Positions 1-4,965 of a stretch of DNA of 7,174 bases are shown one piece after another. This stretch comes from Candidatus Pacearchaeota archaeon. GTDB taxonomy: Archaea > Nanobdellota > Nanobdellia > Pacearchaeales > GW2011-AR1. Under the pieces are notes generated by a model that saw nothing but the letters and a program-made list of their open reading frames with translations, was not told the DNA's origin and made no database searches. The first letter of the stretch is position 1. Every line of letters begins with the position of its first letter. The position numbers were made by a program, and so were the translations under genes. The DNA lies in contig NZCQ01000056.1 in NCBI GenBank assembly GCA_002688335.1, positions 1 through 7,174 on the forward strand, in the 5' to 3' direction.

Positions 1-906
1 ACGGCTTTTGGTGTTAATAATAATGTTTCTGTTGATGGTCATTTAGGAATGATGGCTGCTGTTCAGCCTTTTTTGTCTGGAGCAATTTCAAAAACAGTAA
101 ATTTGCCGAAGGGATCCTCAGTAGAAGATGTAAAAAGAACTTATGTTAAAGGGTGGGAATTGGGGTTAAAATCTATTAGTTTATATATAGATGGATCAAA
201 GGGGATTCAACCAGTAAGTGTAGTAGAAGATGGAAGTGTTGGTAATGGGTTTAAATGGGGTGAAAGAGATCGGCCTAATAAAACTTTAGAGAGGGCTGGA
301 TTTAATGTAGATATAAACGGAACTGGAGTACATTTTATTGTAGGAGAGTATGATAGCAGATCTCCTAAGGATGCTCCTGCTGATTTCTTCGTGGAATTTG
401 GGAGCTCTGGTTCTCAATTTAGTTCAGCATTTTCTAGTTGGGGTAAGGAAGCTTCAAGAAATCGACAAAGGGGAGGGTCATTGGAGGAGTTTATAAGGCA
501 TAATAAAGGTGCTCAAGGAATTATAAAGGGCATGACTGATCATCCTTTTATTAGAACTTGCTCTTCAATTGAGGATATGTTTGCAAAACTTATTCAATTA
601 GAATATCTGGGAGATACTTCTGTTTGTGAGGTAGAACCAACTCCAGAACAGATTGGAGAGTTAAGGGTTAATATATTGGGTCAGAGAAGAAGGGATGCTC
701 ACTATGATTCTAGGATTAGTTTTATAGATAATATAATGAGAGAAGGGAAGGTAACTGTGGTGACACCCCTCTATAAAGACGATTCTGAGAATGAAGATAT
801 CTCTGTTGGTGATGAGTTTTGTAAATCTTGTGGAAGTGAAACTGTATTAAGTGGGGCTAACTGTAGGAAATGTTGTAATTGTGGAGATGCTGGTGGTTGT
901 GGATGA
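1..906 (+). CDS. nrdJ: Adenosylcobalamin-dependent (class II) ribonucleotide reductase, C-terminal part
   Basis: The frame is open from base 1, so the gene is cut by the window edge; the ATG at 49 is internal. The visible 301 residues are the C-terminal part of a class II ribonucleotide reductase, which reduces ribonucleotides to deoxyribonucleotides in the cytoplasm using a B12-generated radical. Seen directly: the segment PFLSGAISKTVNLP (visible residues about 23-36) and LYIDGSKGIQP (about 61-71), which match conserved stretches of NrdJ, and a cysteine-rich tail (FCKSCG, then CRKCCNCGDAGGCG). In this family the tail forms a CxxC zinc-ribbon-like end implicated in re-reducing the active site. 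The radical and active-site cysteines lie upstream, outside the window. The gene ends in TGA at 904-906. The dCTP deaminase-family gene follows 95 bases later on the same strand, which fits a nucleotide-metabolism cluster. Identification is firm; completeness of the 5' part cannot be judged. Confidence 0.92.
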   Translation, partial: TAFGVNNNVSVDGHLGMMAAVQPFLSGAISKTVNLPKGSSVEDVKRTYVKGWELGLKSISLYIDGSKGIQPVSVVEDGSVGNGFKWGERDRPNKTLERAGFNVDINGTGVHFIVGEYDSRSPKDAPADFFVEFGSSGSQFSSAFSSWGKEASRNRQRGGSLEEFIRHNKGAQGIIKGMTDHPFIRTCSSIEDMFAKLIQLEYLGDTSVCEVEPTPEQIGELRVNILGQRRRDAHYDSRISFIDNIMREGKVTVVTPLYKDDSENEDISVGDEFCKSCGSETVLSGANCRKCCNCGDAGGCG

Positions 907-946
907 GGTTGTTCTGAAATAGCAGAGGTTTGAGATGGGCTTAGAA

Positions 947-960
947 TTTTGTTTTTTGTT
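947..960 (+). terminator. T-rich probable terminator of the reductase gene
   Basis: A run dominated by T (TTTTGTTTTTTGTT) lies about 40 bases after the reductase stop codon and just before the promoter of the next gene. Archaeal RNA polymerase commonly stops at oligo-T tracts without a hairpin. This is an inference from composition. Confidence 0.4.
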
Positions 961-962
961 AG

Positions 963-981
963 GATATAAATTCTTATAAGT
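963..981 (+). promoter_or_regulatory. TATA boxes of the dCTP deaminase-family gene
   Basis: Two TATA-like elements lie in tandem: GATATAAATT at 963-972 and CTTATAAG at 974-981. The second is centred about 24-25 bases before the ATG at 1002, which would start transcription at or next to that codon and give a leaderless mRNA. No Shine-Dalgarno sequence precedes the ATG, in agreement. Confidence 0.5.
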
Positions 982-1001
982 TAATTTTGTTATCCTTATG
1001 G

Positions 1002-1544
1002 ATGCCAATTTCGGATAGGACAATTAAAGAGTTGATTAATAAGGGCGATTTGTTGGTTACACCGTTGAATTTTGATAATATAGGGCCTGCATCTGTAGAT
1101 CTTAGTTTAGGTAATGGATTTTTAGTTGTGGATCATCATCAGATGACTAATCTTTCTTTGGATAAACCTATTCATTATCGGAGGATAGAAGGAAGCAGGG
1201 TTATTATTCCTCCGCATCATTTTTTACTTGCGACAACAGATGAGAAGGTTAGATTGCCGAATTATATTTCTGGCAGAATAGAAGGTAGGAGTTCTATTGG
1301 GAGGAGGGGTTTGTTTATTCAGAACGCTGGATGGATTAATCCTGGCTTTGAAGGAAAGCTTACATTGGAGTTATATAATGCAAATGAATTGCCTATAGAA
1401 GTAAATTCTGGAAGGCGGGTTTGTCAGCTGATTCTTGATTTTACTGATAGGCCTGTTGAAAACCCTTATGATGGGAAATATAAGGGCCAATCAGAGACTA
1501 TGGGAAGTGAGGCGCATAAAGATAGAGAGCTTAAGATCGAATAA
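1002..1544 (+). CDS. dcd: dCTP deaminase / dUTPase-family protein
   Basis: The 180-residue product belongs to the dCTP deaminase/dUTPase fold. Family enzymes convert dCTP to dUTP, or in the bifunctional archaeal form to dUMP, feeding dTMP synthesis. Seen directly: an N-terminus MPISDRTIKELI typical of the family, GPASVDLSLGNGF, the central motif GRSSIGRRGL (nucleotide-binding Ser/Arg region), AGWINPGFEGKLTLELYN (the Glu in LEL matches the catalytic glutamate position of dCTP deaminases) and RVCQLILDF near the end. I chose the ATG at 1002 over the TTG at 987. It gives the canonical N-terminus, lacks a ribosome binding site but sits about 25 bases after a TATA box, and the TTG would only add MLSLW. 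Whether it is mono- or bifunctional cannot be settled by eye. It follows the class II reductase, a sensible metabolic neighbour. The coding region ends 5 bases before the stop codon of the convergent adhesin gene. Confidence 0.9.
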   Translation: MPISDRTIKELINKGDLLVTPLNFDNIGPASVDLSLGNGFLVVDHHQMTNLSLDKPIHYRRIEGSRVIIPPHHFLLATTDEKVRLPNYISGRIEGRSSIGRRGLFIQNAGWINPGFEGKLTLELYNANELPIEVNSGRRVCQLILDFTDRPVENPYDGKYKGQSETMGSEAHKDRELKIE

Positions 1545-1554
1545 ATGATTTATT
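1540..1554. repeat. Palindrome spanning two convergent stop codons
   Basis: AATAAA (1540-1545) and TTTATT (1549-1554) form an inverted repeat around TGA. It covers the TAA of the plus-strand dCTP deaminase gene (1542-1544) and the TAA of the minus-strand fibrinogen-like gene (1550-1552). It is AT-only in the arms, so weak as a hairpin, but it could help end transcription in both directions. Confidence 0.4.
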
Positions 1555-2689
1555 TACTTCTCCAATAGATTGCATGATGGTCATTAGATTGTAATTCAGA
1601 AGAATTCATTGCATCTTCTCTTTTATTTATCTTATGAGCAGTACTATAACCACTTGCAAACATTAATCCCATATAATTTGCATTATTTGGATTTGCGCCA
1701 ACCCTCCATCCACCCCATCTAAAAGATTGATATAAGGGACTATTATGATTTGCATTAAATCCTGAAGTTTTAGCTATCCTCATATCAGGATCTATCGGAC
1801 TACTACATGGATCGCACGAAGTATTGTAAGTTAATACTTTATCTAAAGAAAAATAATTTAATGCGCTACTTCCGTTTGCAACAAAATTATCAATTATAAT
1901 CCAGTCATTTGTGCTGAGAGTCTTTATTAAGATCTCCGTATTATCATTTACTGCATTAATTGGCATTTTGCCCTTGCAATTAGTGTTTGCATCAATGCTA
2001 TTACAATAGTTGTTATCTACTATGACCTGGTTAGGATCATTGTTTCGTACAACGCTAATTAGGGTCCATCCCCCTCCATCAGTTTCCATATCGCAATAAA
2101 CTGGAATTTCTCCGTTCCCTTCTAAATTAATGTTATAAGATTCGGAATCTAGTGTTGGGTTGTTTTGTAAAACATGATAGCATGAATTTGAAGGAACTCC
2201 GCAAGTTACGTCTTCTCTAATTACTGCATCCTCGCAAACTATTCTATCATTGTTTGAGATTATAAATGGTTGGATCCTCATACTTTTGATATCGAAATCT
2301 ATTGAGTCTTTAGAGAATAATGCTTCTTTAATTTGTCCCGGTTTTAGTTTCTTTGGATATATGTAGTAACCCTTGACGTTACTTACCTTCCCCCCACTTC
2401 CAATTGGAGCTAAGGGAGTGATTGGAAATTTATCTTTACTATCTCCTACCGTGGCAACGAATCCATCTACGCTAAATCTGCCGTTATTTTTAAGATTTAA
2501 TATTAAAGTTTCGTTAGTGCAACTCAAGCTATTAATTAAAACAGAAGTTCCTTCTTCGCATCCTTCAATGGGCTTAACATTTGCAACTAGTTTTAACCAT
2601 GAGAATATGCTGATGGCCATTATAATTGCTATTGAAATTAGAAGCACATAAGAAACCATGAGACTAACTCCTTTTTTGTTTTTTATCAT
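1550..2689 (-). CDS. Pilin-type N-terminus fused to a fibrinogen-like domain (probable surface adhesin)
   Basis: The 379-residue product starts with an archaeal pilin/archaellin-type leader, KNKKG followed by VSLMVSYVLLISIAIIMAI. Family knowledge suggests cleavage after G7 by an archaeal prepilin peptidase, leaving a hydrophobic helix (about 8-33) for filament assembly or membrane anchoring. Residues 45-160 resemble the beta-rich pilin-type region (LILNLKNNGRFSVDGF, LKPGQIKEALF). From C170 to the end it looks like a fibrinogen-related domain: SCYHVLQ, then VYCDMETDGGGWTLI at 197-211, the hallmark of that fold, and an ending HHAIYWRSK. There are ten cysteines (44, 57, 152, 163, 170, 199, 229, 238, 292, 295); C170/C199 fit the first conserved disulfide. 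Fibrinogen-like domains usually bind sugars or acetylated ligands, so a role in adhesion outside the cell is inferred. It follows the small pilin-like gene after one base, so the two are co-transcribed and probably translationally coupled. The ligand is unknown. Confidence 0.83.
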   Translation of the reverse strand: MIKNKKGVSLMVSYVLLISIAIIMAISIFSWLKLVANVKPIEGCEEGTSVLINSLSCTNETLILNLKNNGRFSVDGFVATVGDSKDKFPITPLAPIGSGGKVSNVKGYYIYPKKLKPGQIKEALFSKDSIDFDIKSMRIQPFIISNNDRIVCEDAVIREDVTCGVPSNSCYHVLQNNPTLDSESYNINLEGNGEIPVYCDMETDGGGWTLISVVRNNDPNQVIVDNNYCNSIDANTNCKGKMPINAVNDNTEILIKTLSTNDWIIIDNFVANGSSALNYFSLDKVLTYNTSCDPCSSPIDPDMRIAKTSGFNANHNSPLYQSFRWGGWRVGANPNNANYMGLMFASGYSTAHKINKREDAMNSSELQSNDHHAIYWRSK

Positions 2690-2690
2690 C

Positions 2691-3245
2691 TTAATTACCT
2701 GTATTGACTATTACTTCATTTTTATTTTCTTTAACTATGACAAAATAAAATAATTCGTTTTCTTTTAACTTAAAGTTGTAATTTGCTTTCTTGCCACTTG
2801 ATAGCTCTAGTTCTACGTTTATATTATCTCTCCCAGATAATTCTTCTTTATTGATGTTTTTGATTTTTGCGAAATTCTTGAAATTTTTCCAACTAGAAGT
2901 TGTTCCGAGGTTTATTTTTCCCTGAGACCCCTTGTTGTACTGGAGAGAAGTTAATCTGTCTTTGTTTCCATATAAGAATATTATGTTGGCATCATCTGTT
3001 TTTTGTAGGAAGTAGTCTCCTATTTGCTCTCCTGTGAAATTGGTTAATAAGCTTTCTACGTCTTTTTCGTTATAGACTCCGTATTCTGTTAGAGTGTAAC
3101 TTTCTCTTGAAAGGTCCTTGCTTAGTTCATTTATCTCTCTGGATTCTGGGCTAAATGATATATTTGTTGAAACCTTGTTCAATCCCATCACTATTAGGAT
3201 TATTAGCATTGCTGCAACTAAGAAAAATTGGCCTCTTTTGTTCAT
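2691..3245 (-). CDS. Small pilin-like secreted/anchored protein
   Basis: The 184-residue product begins MNKRG followed by QFFLVAAMLIILIVMGLN, a short basic leader plus a hydrophobic helix (about residues 6-23). This is the arrangement of archaeal class III (type IV pilin-like) signal sequences, with likely cleavage after G5. The remainder has no cysteines and no motif I recognise. It is rich in Asn, Lys and Glu and has several possible N-glycosylation sites (NIS, NFT). It is predicted to be outside the cell, carried by the helix. It is the first gene of a two-gene operon; its stop codon is separated by one base from the ATG of the fibrinogen-like protein, suggesting they form one surface structure, perhaps as minor pilins. 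The ATG at 3245 lies about 24 bases after a TATA box, so the transcript is likely leaderless. A membrane-anchored protein not assembled into a filament is an alternative. Confidence 0.8.
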   Translation of the reverse strand: MNKRGQFFLVAAMLIILIVMGLNKVSTNISFSPESREINELSKDLSRESYTLTEYGVYNEKDVESLLTNFTGEQIGDYFLQKTDDANIIFLYGNKDRLTSLQYNKGSQGKINLGTTSSWKNFKNFAKIKNINKEELSGRDNINVELELSSGKKANYNFKLKENELFYFVIVKENKNEVIVNTGN

Positions 3246-3263
3246 GATGAATTAAGTTATTTT

Positions 3264-3274
3264 AGATATTTAAA
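3264..3274 (-). promoter_or_regulatory. TATA box of the pilin/fibrinogen-like operon
   Basis: On the minus strand the sequence TTTAAATATCT is centred about 24 bases before the ATG at 3245. That places the start of transcription at or beside the start codon, so the mRNA is probably leaderless. Confidence 0.55.
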
Positions 3275-3311
3275 GTTGTTGAATGGTTTTGGAGTGTTGA
3301 ATGATGCTCTC

Positions 3312-3333
3312 GAATTCAGCTTCGCTAGAATTC
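3312..3333. repeat. Hairpin with self-complementary GAATTC arms
   Basis: GAATTCAGC (3312-3320), loop TTC, GCT (3324-3326), one bulged A, then GAATTC (3328-3333). The nine-base-pair stem is broken only by the bulge. On the minus strand the tip reads AGCGAAGCT, which contains GCGAAGC, known as an unusually stable DNA mini-hairpin. It lies in a gene-free stretch about 65 bases upstream of the pilin start. Its function is unknown; it could be a structured RNA element or a DNA cruciform. Confidence 0.5.
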
Positions 3334-3459
3334 TTCGCAGATGTATTGAAATGTGATAATTCTTAAAACTAGATGGAGATATTTTTTGTTGGGATGGAGT
3401 TCCGATAGAGATAGAGTTATACGTGGATATAATTTATCAGATTTCGATGGGTTTTAATG
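3334..3459. other. Gene-free AT-rich spacer
   Basis: No convincing reading frame was found on either strand. The only element noted is a plus-strand TATA-like sequence, GATATAATT at 3427-3435, about 28 bases before the GC-rich hairpin that starts near 3461; it might drive a short RNA. Confidence 0.35.
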
Positions 3460-3535
3460 AGAACCGTGCCGGAGGCCGGTTCGGGAATCACCAGTTGATT
3501 AATGTTTAATAAGGAAATGTAGACCGAAGGTTTGC
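3460..3535. ncRNA. Candidate structured RNA: GC-rich hairpin plus two smaller hairpins
   Basis: Within AT-rich surroundings a GC-rich block forms a strong stem: GAACCG (3461-3466), bulged T, GCC, a GGA loop, then GGC and CGGTTC (3474-3482). A second hairpin follows, AATCA/TGATT (3486-3490 with 3496-3500), and a third, AGACC-GAA-GGTTT (3522-3534). Local GC enrichment with consecutive hairpins in an AT-rich genome often marks a non-coding RNA. A plus-strand TATA-like element (3427-3435) sits at about the right distance for a start near 3458-3460. However, no T-run follows on the plus strand, and on the minus strand the block lies just beyond the SRP RNA terminator. Neither strand is proven and I do not recognise a known RNA family. 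Confidence 0.35.
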
Positions 3536-3537
3536 TC

Positions 3538-3551
3538 AAAAAATAATAAAA
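3538..3551 (-). terminator. Oligo-T terminator of the SRP RNA
   Basis: Read on the minus strand, the SRP RNA end GGTAGCC is followed at once by TTTTATTATTTTTT. A T-rich run directly after the closing helix of a stable RNA is the usual archaeal termination signal. Confidence 0.6.
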
Positions 3552-3773
3552 GGCTACCTCAATACCTCCTCAGTCTTGCGACCCTTCAAGCATCTTAACT
3601 AATGGTTAGGGCTGCTTCGATCAAGATCTGACCCGTTTCGCAATAGCAAGATCAAGAAGGACAAAACCTCAACGTTAGTATTAAGACTTTTTAGTATCCT
3701 TATCACTCCCCCTCTTAAGCCTGCATAAAGCTCACTTGCAAGCAGCGAAGAGCTACCTCGCCAGCCTGTCTAC
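3548..3773 (-). ncRNA. ffs: Signal recognition particle (7S) RNA
   Basis: This is the RNA scaffold of the signal recognition particle, which binds SRP54 and SRP19 and targets ribosomes making membrane or secreted proteins. The diagnostic core lies at 3634-3609 (minus): GGGUCAG ... GAAGCAGCCC, preceded by UUGCGAAAC, matching helix 8 of SRP RNAs. Supporting folds: AGGCU near the 5' end (3767-3763) pairs with AGCCU at the 3' end (3555-3551) as a closing helix; UCUUAA-UA-CUAA pairs with UUAGUUAAGA as part of helix 5; and a 5' hairpin GCGAG-G-UAGC/GCUGCUUGC is followed by a second hairpin with tandem G-A pairs, resembling the Alu domain. The length, about 225, is short beside the usual roughly 300 in archaea. 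The usual GNRA-like tetraloop of helix 8 is replaced by a CUUG or UUGA-type loop. The ends are estimates from the TATA box and the T-run. Confidence 0.85.
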
Positions 3774-3787
3774 AGTAATTGATAGCG

Positions 3788-4087
3788 CTAATGGTTTTTT
3801 AAATCTTTGCACATCTCTCCATATAGTCGGTTTAGTGCTTGTTGAGGATTTGATTTGTTTTTTCCGTTGTTGAATGATTCTAGTAATAGTGCTAAACGCT
3901 TGTTGCCAATTTGTTTTGTTACTAAGCAACGATATTCTGCTTCCGATAGGTTTTCAAGTCTTCCGACAATTTTTAGATTGGGGTTTTTATCTTCGTGGAT
4001 AGTTGTTGTGAGAATTGGGAAATATTCATCTTTAGGAGTTCGTAGGAGATAAAGATTCCAAGTTTCTTGTAAGGGTGTTGTTATCAT
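3788..4087 (-). CDS. Hypothetical protein, 99 residues
   Basis: I do not recognise this protein. It is soluble, without a signal peptide, membrane helix or cysteine motif (two isolated cysteines only). It has a predicted beta-rich first half (WNLYLLRTPKDEYFPILTTTIHEDKNPNLKIVGRLE) and a helical second half (LSEAEYRCLVTKQIGNKRLALLLESF, then QQALNRLYGEMCKDLKNH). The ATG at 4087 is preceded by a TATA-like TATAAAC about 30 bases upstream, giving a leader of only a few bases. The last codons overlap the apparent TATA box of the downstream SRP RNA gene on the same strand. A real gene is supported by the promoter position and by the globular-looking composition; function is open. Confidence 0.6.
   Translation of the reverse strand: MITTPLQETWNLYLLRTPKDEYFPILTTTIHEDKNPNLKIVGRLENLSEAEYRCLVTKQIGNKRLALLLESFNNGKNKSNPQQALNRLYGEMCKDLKNH
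3796..3803 (-). promoter_or_regulatory. TATA box of the SRP RNA, inside the end of an upstream gene
   Basis: On the minus strand TTTAAAAA lies in the last codons of the 99-residue hypothetical protein. It is about 26 bases before the inferred 5' end of the SRP RNA near 3773, the usual archaeal spacing. Confidence 0.5.
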
Positions 4088-4113
4088 TTTGATGTTTTGA
4101 ATAAGTAGGAGAT

Positions 4114-4121
4114 GTTTATAT
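4114..4121 (-). promoter_or_regulatory. TATA box of the 99-residue hypothetical gene
   Basis: The minus-strand sequence ATATAAAC is centred about 30 bases before the ATG at 4087, predicting a leader of only a few bases. Confidence 0.4.
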
Positions 4122-4138
4122 TGATTTGTGAGATGAGA

Positions 4139-4151
4139 ATAATGCGAGGGG
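4139..4151. repeat. 13-base copy of the tRNA-Leu 3' end and trailer
   Basis: ATAATGCGAGGGG here is identical to 4817-4829, which covers the last nine bases of the tRNA-Leu gene plus four trailer bases, in the same orientation. Chance cannot be excluded at this length. It could be a remnant of integration at the tRNA 3' end. The similarity does not extend beyond 13 bases. Confidence 0.4.
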
Positions 4152-4235
4152 AATGCTGAGAATCAAAAGTTAGATGTGGTTGATTTTGATAGACAATTAA
4201 GGGAAAGGTTGTTTATATATTTATTGGAACAATAT

Positions 4236-4715
4236 TTATTCACTGCACATCCAAAAGATATGATTTCTACTTTCATCATCTAATCTGCCTTCTCTAAGCT
4301 TTTTAGATATAGAGTCTATTCTTTTTAAAGTCTTCAATTCTCTTTGAAAGTACTCATTTTTTGCTGGTGTTTTGTTAAAATGAGGCAACAAACCTTCTAG
4401 GCTAGTAGATACAACTGAAAGATATCCTGGTAAATCTACTGTGTATAGATGTGCACATTGTACATCTCCTGAATTATGCATAGCAACTCTTCCTTTAACC
4501 ATTTGTGCAACTAAATTAAGCTTGTCGTTTCCATCTCCTTGATAAGCAAAATAAGACAAAGGGCAACCAGTAAATTCTTCCATTTCACCTTCCCGCATAT
4601 ACAGCAGAGACTTTCCATTAGCTAATTTCTCTATATACCCTTCATGCAATCCCTTAAGCTCTTGCCTATCCCCTTCACGAAGGGGCCTCCATGGTTCCTT
4701 AATATCATGCGTCAT
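4236..4715 (-). CDS. Hypothetical protein, 159 residues
   Basis: I do not recognise this protein. It appears cytoplasmic, with no signal peptide or membrane helix. Visible features are a charged N-terminus (KEPWRPLREGDRQEL), a central uncharged part (VQCAHLYTVDLPGYLSVVSTSLEGLLPHF, roughly residues 85-113) that could pack as a small globular core, and a basic/acidic helical C-terminus (ELKTLKRIDSISKKLREGRLDDESR). The three cysteines are scattered. Unlike most first genes in this window it has a clear Shine-Dalgarno sequence (AGGAG at 4726-4722, six bases before the ATG), and a TATA-like element at 4781-4788 predicts a leader of about 40 bases. It lies downstream of tRNA-Leu on the same strand and is bounded on the far side by the 13-base tRNA-end copy, so acquisition by integration is possible but unproven. 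Confidence 0.65.
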   Translation of the reverse strand: MTHDIKEPWRPLREGDRQELKGLHEGYIEKLANGKSLLYMREGEMEEFTGCPLSYFAYQGDGNDKLNLVAQMVKGRVAMHNSGDVQCAHLYTVDLPGYLSVVSTSLEGLLPHFNKTPAKNEYFQRELKTLKRIDSISKKLREGRLDDESRNHIFWMCSE

Positions 4716-4721
4716 TTTTGT

Positions 4722-4726
4722 CTCCT
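4722..4726 (-). promoter_or_regulatory. Shine-Dalgarno site of the 159-residue gene
   Basis: AGGAG on the minus strand ends six bases before the ATG at 4715 and fixes that start. It stands out because most other first genes here appear leaderless. Confidence 0.6.
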
Positions 4727-4780
4727 AATTTGTATCAGAACTCTTCTTCCTTTCAGGTTTGAGAAGCTAATATTCAGCTA

Positions 4781-4788
4781 TTTTTAAA
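4781..4788 (-). promoter_or_regulatory. TATA box of the 159-residue gene
   Basis: TTTAAAAA on the minus strand predicts transcription from about 4758, giving a leader of roughly 40 bases that carries the AGGAG site. It lies between the tRNA trailer hairpin and the gene, suggesting that the gene is expressed separately from the tRNA. Confidence 0.4.
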
Positions 4789-4800
4789 TCTTCCTGATAA

Positions 4801-4817
4801 TGCAATCTTCGATTGCA
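4801..4817 (-). terminator. Perfect hairpin in the tRNA-Leu trailer
   Basis: TGCAATC and GATTGCA form a perfect seven-base-pair stem with a three-base loop (GAA on the minus strand). It begins four bases after the tRNA-Leu 3' end. It could end transcription or mark the trailer for processing, although no T-run follows directly. Confidence 0.4.
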
Positions 4818-4820
4818 TAA

Positions 4821-4904
4821 TGCGAGGGGGAGGATTCGAACCCCCGAAGGCACTAAGCCACAGGATCTTAAGTCCTGCGCGTTTGACCACTTCGCTACCC
4901 TCGC
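4821..4904 (-). tRNA. tRNA-Leu, anticodon UAA
   Basis: The 84-base gene folds into a complete class II cloverleaf. The acceptor is GCGAGGG/CCCUCGC with discriminator A, as expected for leucine. The D-stem is GCG/CGC, and the anticodon stem CAGGA/UCCUG has loop CUUAAGA (anticodon UAA, reading UUA codons). The long variable arm has a GGC/GCC stem, and the T-arm GGGGG-UUCGAAU-CCUCC has one G-U pair. CCA is not encoded and must be added afterwards. No intron is present. A TATA box lies about 26 bases upstream of the 5' end. Confidence 0.97.
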
Positions 4905-4925
4905 ATGAGAAGCTAAAAAATCTAG

Positions 4926-4936
4926 TATTTAAAAAA
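4926..4936 (-). promoter_or_regulatory. TATA box of tRNA-Leu
   Basis: TTTTTTAAATA on the minus strand is centred about 27 bases before the mature tRNA 5' end (4904), the normal archaeal spacing for a tRNA transcribed with almost no leader. Confidence 0.55.
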
Positions 4937-4965
4937 GCTTTGATATTTTCTTGTTTTTCTAAATG

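Noticed and set aside
900..940. Possible C/D box RNA after the reductase stop codon
   Set aside because: ATGAGG and TTCTGA only loosely resemble the boxes; no second box pair was found.
987..1001. TTG start for the dCTP deaminase-family gene
   Set aside because: It would add MLSLW, which is not typical of the family, while the ATG at 1002 matches the family N-terminus and the TATA spacing.
2373..2651. Plus-strand 92-codon open frame
   Set aside because: It lies entirely opposite the fibrinogen-like pilin gene, which has clear motifs; its composition is that of an antisense shadow.
3456..3485. Possible group II intron domain V (GAACCG ... CGGTTC stem)
   Set aside because: The outer stem resembles domain V ends, but the hairpin is too short, the conserved catalytic triad and bulge are not in place, and no reverse transcriptase frame or other intron domain is nearby.
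3855..4052. Plus-strand 65-codon open frame
   Set aside because: It is antisense to the 99-residue minus-strand gene, which has a better placed promoter.
4130..4159. Possible C/D box guide RNA (GAGATGA ... CTGA)
   Set aside because: The C box has a mismatch at a conserved position, only one box pair is present and the spacing is not convincing.
4143..4280. Plus-strand frame reading ENQKLDVVDFDRQLRERLFIYLLEQ
   Set aside because: The peptide looks plausible, but there is no good start codon after the upstream stop and it overlaps the 159-residue gene antisense.
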